Assembly: GCA_902622595.1 (NCBI GenBank)
Contig: CACNQM010000001.1
Coordinates: forward strand, 1 to 64,000
Length of the DNA stretch: 64,000 bases
Direction: 5' to 3'
DNA from: an uncultured Bacteroidota bacterium
GTDB lineage: Bacteria; Bacteroidota; Bacteroidia; Flavobacteriales; Flavobacteriaceae
The position numbers and the translations under genes are program-made. Shown here piece by piece: positions 42,728 to 52,443 of this stretch; position 1 is the first letter of the stretch; each line of letters starts with the position of its first letter. The notes under the pieces were generated by a model that saw nothing but the letters and a program-made list of their open reading frames with translations, was not told the DNA's origin and ran no database searches.

Positions 42728-45538
42728 GTGAGATATAATTTTCTAGAAATAGAAAAGAAATGGCAGGAATATTGGAAAACAAATGAAACTTATAAAGTTG
42801 GTTTTTCTTCAAAACCTAAATTTTATGTTTTAGATATGTTCCCGTATCCATCAGGAGCAGGTCTTCATGTTGGTCATCCTCTTGGATATATTGCAAGTGA
42901 CATATATTCAAGATTCAAAAGACATAAAGGATATAATGTGTTACATCCTCAAGGATATGATTCATTTGGACTGCCTGCAGAACAATATGCAATAAGAACT
43001 GGTCAACATCCTAGAAAGACTACTTACGAAAATATAAGTATGTATAGAAGCCAATTAGATAGAATAGGTTTTTCTTTTGATTGGTCAAGAGAAATCAGGA
43101 CATCTGATCCAAAATATTATAAATGGACTCAATGGATATTTACTCTAATGTTTAATTCATATTATTGTCCAAAAGAAAAAAAAGCAAAGAGTATAGAAAG
43201 TTTAATAATTATGTTTGAAAAAGATGGTGATAAAAGTTTGAAAAAAGAACTTCTAGACCATGGTTACTCTTTTACAAGTTCTGAGTGGAAAAAATTTGAT
43301 GATAAAATCAAGTCGGATATACTAATGAAATTTAGATTGGCGTACTTGACCGACGGGGAAGTAAATTGGTGTGAAGAACTTGGAACTGTATTAGCAAATG
43401 ATGAAATTATAAATGGAGTAAGTGAAAGAGGAGGTTATCCAGTCACGAAAAGAAAGGTTAAACACTGGTGTTTAAGAATTAATAAATATGCAGATAGACT
43501 TTTAAATGATCTAGATAAAATTGATTGGCCAGAGCCACTAAAAGAAATGCAAAGAAATTGGATTGGTAAATCTAAAGGTGTGTCTTTAATTTTTAATGTT
43601 GAAGGCTCAAATAAAAAAATTGAGGTTTTTACTACAAGACCAGATACAATATTTGGAGTTTCTTTTCTTACTATTGCACCTGAGTACAAGGACATATCTG
43701 AATTTTTATCATTAAATCATAAATCTAAAATTGAGAATTACATTGATAAAGTTTCAAAAAAATCTGAGAGAGAAAGATTATCTGATGTAAAAACTGTTTC
43801 AGGAGTATTCTCAGGTTCTTATGCAACTCACCCTTTTACAGAAAAAAAAATACCTATATGGATTTCAGATTATGTTATTGCAAGTTATGGAACTGGTGCA
43901 GTTATGGGAGTTCCTGCAGGAGATCAAAGGGATTTTGACTTTGCAAAAAAGTTTATGATTGATATTCCAAATATTTTTGAAAATATAGATATCTCACAAA
44001 ATGCTTTTTCTGATAAATCAGGTTTTAGACTCATTAATTCAGAATTTCTAAACGGATTAGATTATAAAAAATCTTTGGAATTAATAATCCAAGAAATTGA
44101 AAATAGAGGAATTGGTAAATCTAAAATTCAATTTAAGTTAAGAGATGCTATATTTAGTAGGCAAAGATACTGGGGTGAACCTATTCCAATATATTATAAG
44201 AATGGTGTTCCATTTAATATTGAGAAAGACTATTTACCACTAGAGTTACCAGATGTAGATAATTTTTTTCCAACAAAAAACGGGGATTCCCCACTAGGTA
44301 ATTCCAGTGTTTGGGCTTGGAATGAAAATACAAAAAAGGTTACATCAAATTCTGAAATTAATAATACCGATACTTTTCCATTAGAATTGAACACCATGCC
44401 AGGTTGGGCAGGAAGTTCCTGGTACTTTTATAGATATATGGATCCAATGAATGATAAAGAATTTATTTCAGAAGAATCTCAAAAATATTGGAAAGACATA
44501 GACATTTATTTTGGTGGAAGTGAGCATGCCACAGGACATTTATTGTATTCAAGATTCTATCAAAAATTTTTATATGACTTAGGATATCTAAACCACGATG
44601 AGTATTCAAAAAAATTAATTAATCAGGGTATGATCCTAGGTAATTCTGCCTTTATATATAGAATATCTGGATCAAATGAATATATTTCAAGTAATCTTAT
44701 TTCAAATACTAAAGTTGATAAAGTTAGAATTGATATTAAGTATGTTAAAGATGATAACCAAGTAGATTATAATCTATTAAAACTTGAAGATGCTGATTTT
44801 AAAAATTCAACTTTTAAATTAGAAAACAATTTTTTCTACTGTGTTAGGGAACAAGAAAAAATGTCAAAGTCAAAGTTTAATGTTGTTAATCCAGATGAAA
44901 TTTGTGACAAATACGGAGCTGACACGCTAAGAATGTATGAAATGTTCCTAGGTCCGATTGAACAATCAAAACCTTGGGATACTAGAGGAATATCAGGAGT
45001 TCATTCATTTTTGAAAAAGTTTTGGGGTCTCTTCTTCAAGGATGGATTAATTAATATATCAGAAGAAGACCCTTCAAATGAATCATTAAAGTCACTTCAC
45101 AAAACAATAAAAAAAATTACTGAGGATATAGAAAAATTAAGTCTTAATACATGTATAAGCTCATTTATGATTTGCATAAATGAACTTAGCTCAATGAATT
45201 GTAACAATCGAGAGATTTTAAAGGACTTATTAATTCTTATTTCTCCATTTGCTCCTCATTTTGCAGAGGAGTTATGGAATCAATTAGGTAATAAAGAGTC
45301 AATAGTTGATCAGGTTTATCCAGTATATAATGAAAAGTATTTGGTCGAAACTGAGAAATTATACCCAGTCTCATTTAATGGTAAAACTAAGTTTACTATT
45401 AATCTTCCACTTGATCTTTCTATCAAAGAAATTGAAGACTCTGTGTTAGCATATGATAAAACAAAGTCAATTTTAAATAATTCTGAACCAAAGAAAGTCA
45501 TTGTTGTGCCTGGTAAAATTATAAATATTGTTTTATGA
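42728..45538 (+). CDS. leuS: leucine--tRNA ligase
   Basis: A class Ia synthetase. The HIGH motif reads HVGH (47-50) and KMSKS lies at 711-715. The CP1 editing domain contains TTRPDTIFGVSFL. I chose the GTG at 42728, giving MRYNFLEIEKKWQ like relatives; an upstream TTG at 42719 would add three residues. An insertion of about 60 residues follows the early FDWSREI block, and a second insertion precedes KMSKS. Both are, as far as I recall, normal for Bacteroidota. The zinc-hairpin cysteines of E. coli LeuRS are not kept. It overlaps the SemiSWEET gene by an ATGA. Confidence 0.95.
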   Translation: MRYNFLEIEKKWQEYWKTNETYKVGFSSKPKFYVLDMFPYPSGAGLHVGHPLGYIASDIYSRFKRHKGYNVLHPQGYDSFGLPAEQYAIRTGQHPRKTTYENISMYRSQLDRIGFSFDWSREIRTSDPKYYKWTQWIFTLMFNSYYCPKEKKAKSIESLIIMFEKDGDKSLKKELLDHGYSFTSSEWKKFDDKIKSDILMKFRLAYLTDGEVNWCEELGTVLANDEIINGVSERGGYPVTKRKVKHWCLRINKYADRLLNDLDKIDWPEPLKEMQRNWIGKSKGVSLIFNVEGSNKKIEVFTTRPDTIFGVSFLTIAPEYKDISEFLSLNHKSKIENYIDKVSKKSERERLSDVKTVSGVFSGSYATHPFTEKKIPIWISDYVIASYGTGAVMGVPAGDQRDFDFAKKFMIDIPNIFENIDISQNAFSDKSGFRLINSEFLNGLDYKKSLELIIQEIENRGIGKSKIQFKLRDAIFSRQRYWGEPIPIYYKNGVPFNIEKDYLPLELPDVDNFFPTKNGDSPLGNSSVWAWNENTKKVTSNSEINNTDTFPLELNTMPGWAGSSWYFYRYMDPMNDKEFISEESQKYWKDIDIYFGGSEHATGHLLYSRFYQKFLYDLGYLNHDEYSKKLINQGMILGNSAFIYRISGSNEYISSNLISNTKVDKVRIDIKYVKDDNQVDYNLLKLEDADFKNSTFKLENNFFYCVREQEKMSKSKFNVVNPDEICDKYGADTLRMYEMFLGPIEQSKPWDTRGISGVHSFLKKFWGLFFKDGLINISEEDPSNESLKSLHKTIKKITEDIEKLSLNTCISSFMICINELSSMNCNNREILKDLLILISPFAPHFAEELWNQLGNKESIVDQVYPVYNEKYLVETEKLYPVSFNGKTKFTINLPLDLSIKEIEDSVLAYDKTKSILNNSEPKKVIVVPGKIINIVL

Positions 45539-45792
45539 TTAATCCAATTTTTGAAATAATTGGTTTATCAGCAGCATTTCTTACTACTTCTGCATTTATT
45601 CCTCAGGTTTACAAAATCTATAAAGATAAAAATGCAGATGGTATTTCACTCACAATGTATATAATACTATTTATCGGTGTTCTTCTATGGCTTATTTATG
45701 GAGTTTTGATTGGGAGTGTTTCAATAATTATTGCAAATGGAATTACTGCACTTTTACAGTTGAGCATAATTATTTTTAAGTTAAAAAATTGA
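45535..45792 (+). CDS. SemiSWEET sugar transporter
   Basis: An 85-residue protein with three transmembrane helices and the PQ-loop motif FIPQVYK (Pro23, Gln24), followed by KNADGISLTMYI. SemiSWEETs work as dimers to let mono- or disaccharides across the membrane down their gradient. The start overlaps the leuS stop (ATGA), so the two are translationally coupled although functionally unrelated. Confidence 0.88.
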   Translation: MINPIFEIIGLSAAFLTTSAFIPQVYKIYKDKNADGISLTMYIILFIGVLLWLIYGVLIGSVSIIIANGITALLQLSIIIFKLKN

Positions 45793-45834
45793 TAAATTTC
45801 TTTAAATTTTACGTACTTGTTGTAATTTTGTAAA

Positions 45835-46536
45835 ATGTATTACGGTGACCCTTTATATTATTTAATTTTATTACCAATATTTGCCATTAGCTGGTATGTG
45901 CAATATCAACTTAAATCTAAATTTAAAAAATTCTCAAGGCAAACACTATCTGCAAATCTATCCGGTAAGGAAATTGCAGAAAAAATGTTAAGCGATCATG
46001 GTATATATGATGTAAAAGTGATTAGTGTTAGAGGACAACTCTCAGATCATTATAATCCTCAAAAAAAGACTGTTAACTTAAGCGATTCTGTCTACAATCA
46101 AAGAAATGCAGCAGCTGCAGCTGTTGCCGCCCACGAATGTGGTCATGCAGTTCAGCATGCAAAAGGCTATGAGTGGTTGAAGATGAGATCAATTTTAGTG
46201 CCAATGGTTGGCGTAACTTCAAACTTAGGAATATGGCTCCTTTTAGGTGGAATATTATTGATGCAATCTTCTCCAATATTAGGTGAGAATTTACTTACAT
46301 TAGGAATTTTTGGTTTTGCTTCAGGTACTTTGTTTAGTTTAATTACCCTTCCAGTGGAGTTTGATGCTAGTAAAAGAGCAATATATTGGCTTGAAAGAAA
46401 AAGAATCGTAAATCAAAGAGAACTTGTTCAATCAAAAGAGGCCTTAAATTGGGCAGCTGGAACATATGTGGTTGCGGCTCTCGCTTCAATAGCAAACCTT
46501 GTTTATATTTGGATGAGGTTTGGCAGAAGGAACTAA
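45835..46536 (+). CDS. zinc metallopeptidase, YugP/DUF230 type
   Basis: A 233-residue membrane protein of the YugP type. The zinc motif is HECGH (100-104), preceded by an alanine-rich helix and followed by AVQHAKGYEWLKMRS. Hydrophobic helices lie at the N-terminus, around 125-170 and at the C-terminus. It is presumably an inner-membrane protease; substrates are unknown. Its stop shares a CTAA with the stop of hemD. Confidence 0.88.
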   Translation: MYYGDPLYYLILLPIFAISWYVQYQLKSKFKKFSRQTLSANLSGKEIAEKMLSDHGIYDVKVISVRGQLSDHYNPQKKTVNLSDSVYNQRNAAAAAVAAHECGHAVQHAKGYEWLKMRSILVPMVGVTSNLGIWLLLGGILLMQSSPILGENLLTLGIFGFASGTLFSLITLPVEFDASKRAIYWLERKRIVNQRELVQSKEALNWAAGTYVVAALASIANLVYIWMRFGRRN

Positions 46537-47267
46537 CCTTTAATATATTTATCAATAGCCATTGCCATTGAGGGAGAAACTTCAGTTGGTGCTTTTATAT
46601 CAATTCTAAGATTTTTAGCCTTTGCTGCCTCCTCTGTTGTGTTTCCATATACAGCAATTAAAGTTTTACTCTGTTCAAAATTTGGAAAGTTTTTAAATAA
46701 AGACTCAATACCTAATGGACTAAAAAAGACTAGTAAATCATAATAAACATCTCTCAAATCAGATAAATCGCTTACAACTGTTTTGTAGAGTTGGGCTCGC
46801 ACCCAAGAAATTTCAAAAGAATCCAATGTTTTTATAATATCTGGATTAAAACTGCCAGATGTTGGGGCTAAGAATTTTTCTTTATTAAACTTTATAAATG
46901 TTGCCTCAAGATCTTTAAAATTATTATTCCCAACGTAAATTTTCCTTTTTCTGTAAACTACATATTTCTGAAGATAGTATGCAACAGCTTCAGACTGACA
47001 AAAATACTTAGTTTGATCAGGAACTTTAAATCTCATCTCCTCAGTGATTCTAAAAAAGTGATCAACAGAGTTTCTACTTGTTAATATAACATTATGAAAT
47101 TTTGAGAAATCAATTCTTTGAGCCCTTACCTCTTTAGCTGTAAGACCCTCAACATGAATAAATTTTCTAAAATCTATTTTTAGTTTATGTTTTCTGATTA
47201 ATGATGAATAAGGAGAATTATCATTAGTAGGTTCTGGTTGAGATATTAAAATTGTTTTAATACTCAT
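46533..47267 (-). CDS. hemD: uroporphyrinogen-III synthase
   Basis: The 244-residue protein has the two-lobed HemD pattern: an early ILISQPEP block, ILTSRNSVDHFF, FLAPTSGSFNPDIIKTL, LLVFFSPLGIESLFKNF and a final VYGNTTEEAAKAKNLRIDI with the conserved T-x-x-A. It closes and inverts hydroxymethylbilane in haem synthesis. No other haem gene is nearby. Sequence conservation in HemD is low, so confidence comes mostly from these blocks. Confidence 0.87.
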   Translation of the reverse strand: MSIKTILISQPEPTNDNSPYSSLIRKHKLKIDFRKFIHVEGLTAKEVRAQRIDFSKFHNVILTSRNSVDHFFRITEEMRFKVPDQTKYFCQSEAVAYYLQKYVVYRKRKIYVGNNNFKDLEATFIKFNKEKFLAPTSGSFNPDIIKTLDSFEISWVRAQLYKTVVSDLSDLRDVYYDLLVFFSPLGIESLFKNFPNFEQSKTLIAVYGNTTEEAAKAKNLRIDIKAPTEVSPSMAMAIDKYIKG

Positions 47268-47283
47268 AGGAAAATGCTTATGT

Positions 47284-47964
47284 TTAATAAATTGAATATA
47301 ACCATATCCATGGGGCTATTTTGAACGCACAAAGATACAAAATAAAATACACAACTTCTTTAATATCAATTTTTGAAAAATAGCTAAAGTAGTTTTTAGC
47401 TTGAAAAATAAAATGTAGAAAAAAAAAGATTAAAAAGGTATACTTAAGATAAGTGAGGTTTAAAAATGAGTTTAAGTTGTATATAACAAAGTTGATCAAT
47501 AATAATATTCCAATTATAATATTTATGATATAATTTTTAAAAAATATAAACTTAAGCTTATACTGAAGAAACATTTCTAGAATGTAACGTATAACTAGGA
47601 ACCTAACAGATAAAGTAGTAAAAATAATTACATTATAATTTAATAATCTTAAAAATAATTCATTACTCAAGCCATCAAACTTTGTAATTTCCTGAGGATA
47701 CAATGCACCTAAATAAGTTATTATAGCTCCATTTATAAGTAAGAAAAAGAATATGTAGAAATAGTTATAATAATTAATAACTGAAGTTCCTGAGCCTGAA
47801 ATATTAAGATCATCAGAGTTATAGGGTACTAAAATATTACGAAAATGATACCTTATACTTCTAAATAAATAAACTAATTTTACTTTTTGGAATATTTGGA
47901 AAAAATAAAATACGAATATTATAATCAGAACAAAAAAAGTGGTTAAATTTTGATTTAGAATCAT
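47284..47964 (-). CDS. DUF4271 integral membrane protein
   Basis: A 226-residue polytopic protein with about six hydrophobic helices. It is recognisable as DUF4271, a Bacteroidota family usually found directly beside hemD, as here (16 bp). Function unknown. The start (ILNQNLTTFFV) lacks a signal peptide. Divergent from the mannosyltransferase-like gene with 44 bp between. Confidence 0.78.
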   Translation of the reverse strand: MILNQNLTTFFVLIIIFVFYFFQIFQKVKLVYLFRSIRYHFRNILVPYNSDDLNISGSGTSVINYYNYFYIFFFLLINGAIITYLGALYPQEITKFDGLSNELFLRLLNYNVIIFTTLSVRFLVIRYILEMFLQYKLKFIFFKNYIINIIIGILLLINFVIYNLNSFLNLTYLKYTFLIFFFLHFIFQAKNYFSYFSKIDIKEVVYFILYLCAFKIAPWIWLYSIY

Positions 47965-48008
47965 ATATTTTAGATAAATAACAAAATTATGGAATAACTA
48001 CTAAATAA

Positions 48009-48737
48009 ATGAAAGACAATAGTTTAATTATCATTCCGACTTATAATGAAGCTGAAAATATTAAGGCTGTTATAAATAAGATTTTTTCTTTAGATGACTA
48101 CAACTCAATACTTGTGGTTGATGATAATTCTCCAGATAGAACCTCAAATATTGTTAGGAATTTAAAAAAAAATTTCGAAGATAAACTTTTCTTGATTACA
48201 AGAGAGAAGAAAGATGGATTAGGCTCTGCATATAAAGAAGGATTTAAATGGGCAATAGAAAAAAACTTCTCCTATATATTCGAAATGGATGCTGATCTAT
48301 CCCATGATCCAAACGAAATAAAAAAACTGAAGAGAATGCTTGTCAATGGTGAATGTGATGTAGCTATTGGCTCTAGATATTTAGAAGGTGTGAGTGTAGT
48401 AAATTGGCCTTTATCTAGAATTTTTCTATCATATTTTGCCAACATTTATGTCAGACTAATTACTTGGATGCCAGTAAAAGATTCAACTTCAGGATTTGTT
48501 GGATACAAAATTGAGGCTTTGTCATCTTTGGATATTAATAAAATAAAGTTCAATGGCTATGCTTTTCAAATTGAAATGAAATTTAGACTTTGGGAAAAAA
48601 AATTTAAGTTAAAGGAACATCAAATAATATTTGTTAACAGAGAACAAGGAGAATCTAAAATGAATAAGAACATTATCTTTGAAGCAATAATTGGTGTTAT
48701 AAAATTAAAACTTAATTCAATTCTTAAAAAAAAATGA
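48009..48737 (+). CDS. polyprenol monophosphomannose synthase-type glycosyltransferase (GT2)
   Basis: A 242-residue GT-A enzyme. The start (IIIPTYNEAENI), the VVDDNSPDRT block and EMDADLSHDP (DxD-type metal site) fit polyprenol- or dolichol-phosphate mannosyltransferases. No large C-terminal membrane domain is present. It would transfer mannose from GDP-mannose to undecaprenyl or similar phosphate on the cytoplasmic face. It heads an operon in which each of the next three genes overlaps its neighbour by ATGA. Confidence 0.87.
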   Translation: MKDNSLIIIPTYNEAENIKAVINKIFSLDDYNSILVVDDNSPDRTSNIVRNLKKNFEDKLFLITREKKDGLGSAYKEGFKWAIEKNFSYIFEMDADLSHDPNEIKKLKRMLVNGECDVAIGSRYLEGVSVVNWPLSRIFLSYFANIYVRLITWMPVKDSTSGFVGYKIEALSSLDINKIKFNGYAFQIEMKFRLWEKKFKLKEHQIIFVNREQGESKMNKNIIFEAIIGVIKLKLNSILKKK

Positions 48738-50071
48738 ATAGACTTTTAATCAAGAATATTAATATAATAAATGAAGGCATTAAAACTTCTGGAGATATAT
48801 ACATTGAGGGTGAGTTTATTAAAAAAATTGGTGTTGATCTTACGTTTGACAATGAAATTAAGATTATCGATGGAAATGGTCGTATAGCCATACCTGGAAT
48901 GATTGATGATCAGGTACACTTCCGTGAGCCAGGTTTAACTCATAAAGGAGATATAAGCTCAGAGTCAAAAGCAGCTATTGCTGGCGGTGTAACATCTTAT
49001 TTTGAAATGCCAAATACATTTCCAAATACTACCTCTAGAAAAGAGTTCAAGAAAAAAATTCAAATTGCATCAAAGAATTCATTCGCCAATTTTTCATTTA
49101 TGTTTGGTGGAACAAATGATAATATTGATGAAATAAAAAAATTAGATGATAAAGACGTTGCTGGAATTAAACTCTTTCTGGGATCCTCAACAGGAAAGAT
49201 GTTAATTGATAATGAAGATTCAATTGAAAAAATTTTTAAGAGTACTTCATTACCTATATCTGCTCATTGTGAGGATGAACAGACAATAAAAGACAATACT
49301 GAGTATTTTAAAAACCTTTATGGTGAAGATATACCTATATCAGCTCATCCAAAAATTAGAAGCGTCGAGGCATGCCTAAAAAGTTCAAGTTTTGCTGTGA
49401 AACTAGCACAAAAAACAGGTGCAAGACTAAATGTATTTCATATTTCAACTGCTTTAGAACTTAATCTATTTGATAATAGTATTGAATTAAATGATAAAAA
49501 AATAACATCTGAAGTGTGTGCTCATCATTTATGGTTTACAGAAAACAATTACAGCGAACTTGGTTCCAAGATAAAATGGAATCCAGCAATAAAGTCTAAG
49601 AATGATAGAGATGCACTTTGGCAGGCACTAAAAGAAGATAAAATAGATATTATTGCATCAGATCACGCTCCCCATACAATAGAAGAAAAAAATAATAAAT
49701 ATTTGAGCTGTCCATCTGGAGGACCCATGATTCAGCATACCATTTTATCTCTTTTGCAAAAATGTAAAAAATATGGAGTCTCATATGAAAAAATTGTAGA
49801 AAAAATAGCTCATAATCCGGCAACCATATTTAAAGTAAATAAAAGAGGTTTTTTAAGGGAAGGATATTATGCTGACATTGTATTAATTGACACTAATACT
49901 CCAACCCACGTTACCGAAGAGTCTCTACTATACAAGTGTGGATGGTCTCCCTTTGAGGGACAAAAATTTGATAACTCTATTTATAAAACTATCTTAAACG
50001 GGAATGTAGTTTATGAGGATGGAAAAGTAAATTCCATACCTTACGGAAAAAAAATAACTTTTAACAGATGA
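48734..50071 (+). CDS. pyrC: dihydroorotase
   Basis: A 445-residue class I amidohydrolase of pyrimidine synthesis. The usual first metal motif HxH reads QVH (DDQVHFREPG, Gln60-His62), the bridging carboxylated Lys is in AGIKLFLGSSTG, and SAHCEDE, FHISTA and ASDHAPH supply the remaining ligands. As far as I recall the DQVH form is standard in Bacteroidota dihydroorotases. It overlaps both neighbouring genes by ATGA. Confidence 0.93.
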   Translation: MNRLLIKNINIINEGIKTSGDIYIEGEFIKKIGVDLTFDNEIKIIDGNGRIAIPGMIDDQVHFREPGLTHKGDISSESKAAIAGGVTSYFEMPNTFPNTTSRKEFKKKIQIASKNSFANFSFMFGGTNDNIDEIKKLDDKDVAGIKLFLGSSTGKMLIDNEDSIEKIFKSTSLPISAHCEDEQTIKDNTEYFKNLYGEDIPISAHPKIRSVEACLKSSSFAVKLAQKTGARLNVFHISTALELNLFDNSIELNDKKITSEVCAHHLWFTENNYSELGSKIKWNPAIKSKNDRDALWQALKEDKIDIIASDHAPHTIEEKNNKYLSCPSGGPMIQHTILSLLQKCKKYGVSYEKIVEKIAHNPATIFKVNKRGFLREGYYADIVLIDTNTPTHVTEESLLYKCGWSPFEGQKFDNSIYKTILNGNVVYEDGKVNSIPYGKKITFNR

Positions 50072-50385
50072 AAAAATATCTAATAATATTTATTTTCATA
50101 ATTGGATGTTCATCAAATGCACCAGAGGATTTAATAAGTGAAGAAAAAATGGAAAGTATTATTTTTGATATAATGATTCTAAATGCGTCCAGTGGTTATG
50201 ATCTTAAAATTGATAATGATATGATAAGTGATGAATTAATTTTCAGAAAATACGATATTGATAGTGCTCAGTTTTATAATAGTGAGCTATATTATTCTCG
50301 AAATCCCAAAATTCATTTTAATATTTATTCTAATGTAAAGAGAAGGATTCAAAAATCAATTGATAGTATAAAAAGCATTAAATGA
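50068..50385 (+). CDS. DUF4296 lipoprotein
   Basis: A 105-residue protein with a lipoprotein signal and lipobox IIGC (Cys14). The mature part (SEEKMESIIFDIMILNASSG, later YDIDSAQFYNSELYYSRNP) matches DUF4296 of Bacteroidota, which is usually found beside dihydroorotase. Function unknown. It overlaps pyrC and tyrS at both ends. Confidence 0.82.
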   Translation: MKKYLIIFIFIIGCSSNAPEDLISEEKMESIIFDIMILNASSGYDLKIDNDMISDELIFRKYDIDSAQFYNSELYYSRNPKIHFNIYSNVKRRIQKSIDSIKSIK

Positions 50386-51677
50386 TGAAAGCATTTATAG
50401 AGGAGTTAAAATGGAGAGGAATGTTACATGATGTAATACCTGGAGTCGAAGAGTATTTATCTAAAAATAAAACCATTGGATATATTGGATTTGATCCTAC
50501 ATCTGATTCCCTACATATTGGAAGTCTTGTTCCAATATTTATTCTAAAACACTTTCAAAATGCTGGTCATACCCCAGTAGTATTACTTGGAGGTGCAACA
50601 GGAATGATTGGTGATCCTTCTGGAAAGTCTGATGAAAGGAACTTATTAGATAAAAAGATTTTAAAGTTTAATGAAAAGAAATTAAAGGTTCAATTTGAAA
50701 AATTTCTTGACTTTAAATCTAATATATCAAACAAAGCAATTCTTGTAAATAACTATGATTGGATGAGTAAATTCTCAATTATTGACTTTTCCAGAGATAT
50801 TGGAAAACATATAACTGTTAATTATATGATGGCAAAAGAGTCCGTAAAAAAAAGAATTTCTAAAGATACTAATCAAGGTATGTCATTTACTGAGTTTACC
50901 TATCAATTGATTCAAGGATATGATTTTCTTCATTTATATAAAGAAATGAATTGTATGCTTCAAATGGGTGGAAGTGATCAATGGGGAAATATAACTACTG
51001 GAACTGAACTTATTAGAAGAAAGGAAAATGTAAAGGCTTTTGCAATTACATGTCCATTGGTTAAAAAATCTGATGGATCTAAGTTTGGAAAATCTGAAGG
51101 TGGAAATATTTGGCTAGATAAGAGCAAAACTTCTGTATATAAGTTTTATCAATATTGGTTAAATATTTCAGATGAGGATGCAATAAACTACATTAAAGTT
51201 TTTACATTTTTATCAAGAGATGAAGTTAATAGGTTAATAGAAGAGCATAATAAAGATAAAGCAAGAAGACTTCTTCAAAATAAAATAGCTGATACAGTAA
51301 CTATAATGGTTCATGGAGAGATTGATTTAAAAAATGCAATTAGTGCATCAAAAGTTCTTTTTGGAAAATCAAGTAAAGAGGACCTTGAGTCTCTTGATGA
51401 TGATACCTTAAATGAAATTTTTGATGGTGTTCCAAGCTCTAATGTTTCTAAGGCAAAATTATTAGAAGAAATAGAAGTTGAGAGCCTTCTTGCTACTGAG
51501 ACTAATTTTTTAAAATCTGTAAGTGAGGCAAAAAGAGCACTAAAAGAAAATTCAATTTCAATTAACAAGAAGAAAATTTCCCAAAACATTAAAATCAGTA
51601 AAAATGATTTAATAAATGGAAAATATATTTTACTTCAGAGAGGTCGTAAGAACTATTATTTAGTTATCGCTAGCTAA
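50382..51677 (+). CDS. tyrS: tyrosine--tRNA ligase
   Basis: A class I synthetase of 431 residues. The HIGH motif is in SDSLHIGSLVPIF, then GGATGMIGDPSGKSDER, the tyrosine-binding QMGGSDQWGNITTG and the KMSKS-like KFGKSEGGN. The last 60 residues form an S4 RNA-binding domain. The stop is followed by 73 bp of spacer before the response-regulator start. Confidence 0.96.
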   Translation: MMKAFIEELKWRGMLHDVIPGVEEYLSKNKTIGYIGFDPTSDSLHIGSLVPIFILKHFQNAGHTPVVLLGGATGMIGDPSGKSDERNLLDKKILKFNEKKLKVQFEKFLDFKSNISNKAILVNNYDWMSKFSIIDFSRDIGKHITVNYMMAKESVKKRISKDTNQGMSFTEFTYQLIQGYDFLHLYKEMNCMLQMGGSDQWGNITTGTELIRRKENVKAFAITCPLVKKSDGSKFGKSEGGNIWLDKSKTSVYKFYQYWLNISDEDAINYIKVFTFLSRDEVNRLIEEHNKDKARRLLQNKIADTVTIMVHGEIDLKNAISASKVLFGKSSKEDLESLDDDTLNEIFDGVPSSNVSKAKLLEEIEVESLLATETNFLKSVSEAKRALKENSISINKKKISQNIKISKNDLINGKYILLQRGRKNYYLVIAS

Positions 51678-51750
51678 TTTTTTTTCAAATAATAAATCTT
51701 AGATTGTTGGTAAATATATTGGTATTATTTCCTAAATTGTTGTGTTTACT

Positions 51751-52443
51751 ATGAATAAGTCAGATATTAAAATACTATGTGTTGATGATGAACCGGATAT
51801 TTTAGAGATTCTAAAGTATAATTTATCAAATGAAGGATATGATGTATCTACGGCCAAAGACGGCAAACAAGCTGTTGAAATTGCAAAAGGTAGAGTACCA
51901 AATGTAATTATTATGGACATTATGATGCCTAATATGGATGGCATACAGGCTTGTGAACTTCTTAGATCAGATGAAATGTTCAATGATACGTTAATTATGT
52001 TTTTAACAGCTAGAGGTGAGGACTATTCTCATATTGCAGCATATGAAGCAGGAGCTGATGATTATGTTCAAAAACCAGTTAAACCAAAAATTTTAGTATC
52101 TAAAGTCAAAGGACTTTTAAGACGATCTAAAAAGAGTTCTGAAAAAGAAATTGAGGAAATTCAATTTGGTAACTTTAAAATCAACAGAGATAAATATAAA
52201 GTGTATGTTGATGATAAATCAATAAGTTTGCCAAAAAAAGAGTTTGAGCTATTAAGTCTCCTTTCTTCAAAACCCGATAAGGTATTTAGGAGAGAAAAAA
52301 TCATGGAAAAAGTTTGGGGAGAAAAAGTTATAGTTGGTGACAGAACAATTGATGTACACATAAGAAAGCTAAGAGAGAAACTAGGAAATAAATACTTCAA
52401 AACTATAAAGGGAGTTGGGTATAAATTTATAATTGAAGAATGA
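51751..52443 (+). CDS. OmpR/PhoB-family response regulator
   Basis: The receiver domain starts ILCVDDEPDIL. The phosphorylated residue is Asp56 in IIMDIMMPNMDG. The late receiver block is DDYVQKPVKPKIL, and a winged-helix DNA-binding domain follows (PKKEFELLSLLSSKPDKVF, ending IDVHIRKLREKLG). It is PhoB-like. I chose the ATG at 51751; a GTG nine bases upstream is possible. It overlaps the kinase gene by ATGA, forming a two-component pair. No pst genes are in the window, so phosphate sensing is unproven. Confidence 0.92.
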   Translation: MNKSDIKILCVDDEPDILEILKYNLSNEGYDVSTAKDGKQAVEIAKGRVPNVIIMDIMMPNMDGIQACELLRSDEMFNDTLIMFLTARGEDYSHIAAYEAGADDYVQKPVKPKILVSKVKGLLRRSKKSSEKEIEEIQFGNFKINRDKYKVYVDDKSISLPKKEFELLSLLSSKPDKVFRREKIMEKVWGEKVIVGDRTIDVHIRKLREKLGNKYFKTIKGVGYKFIIEE

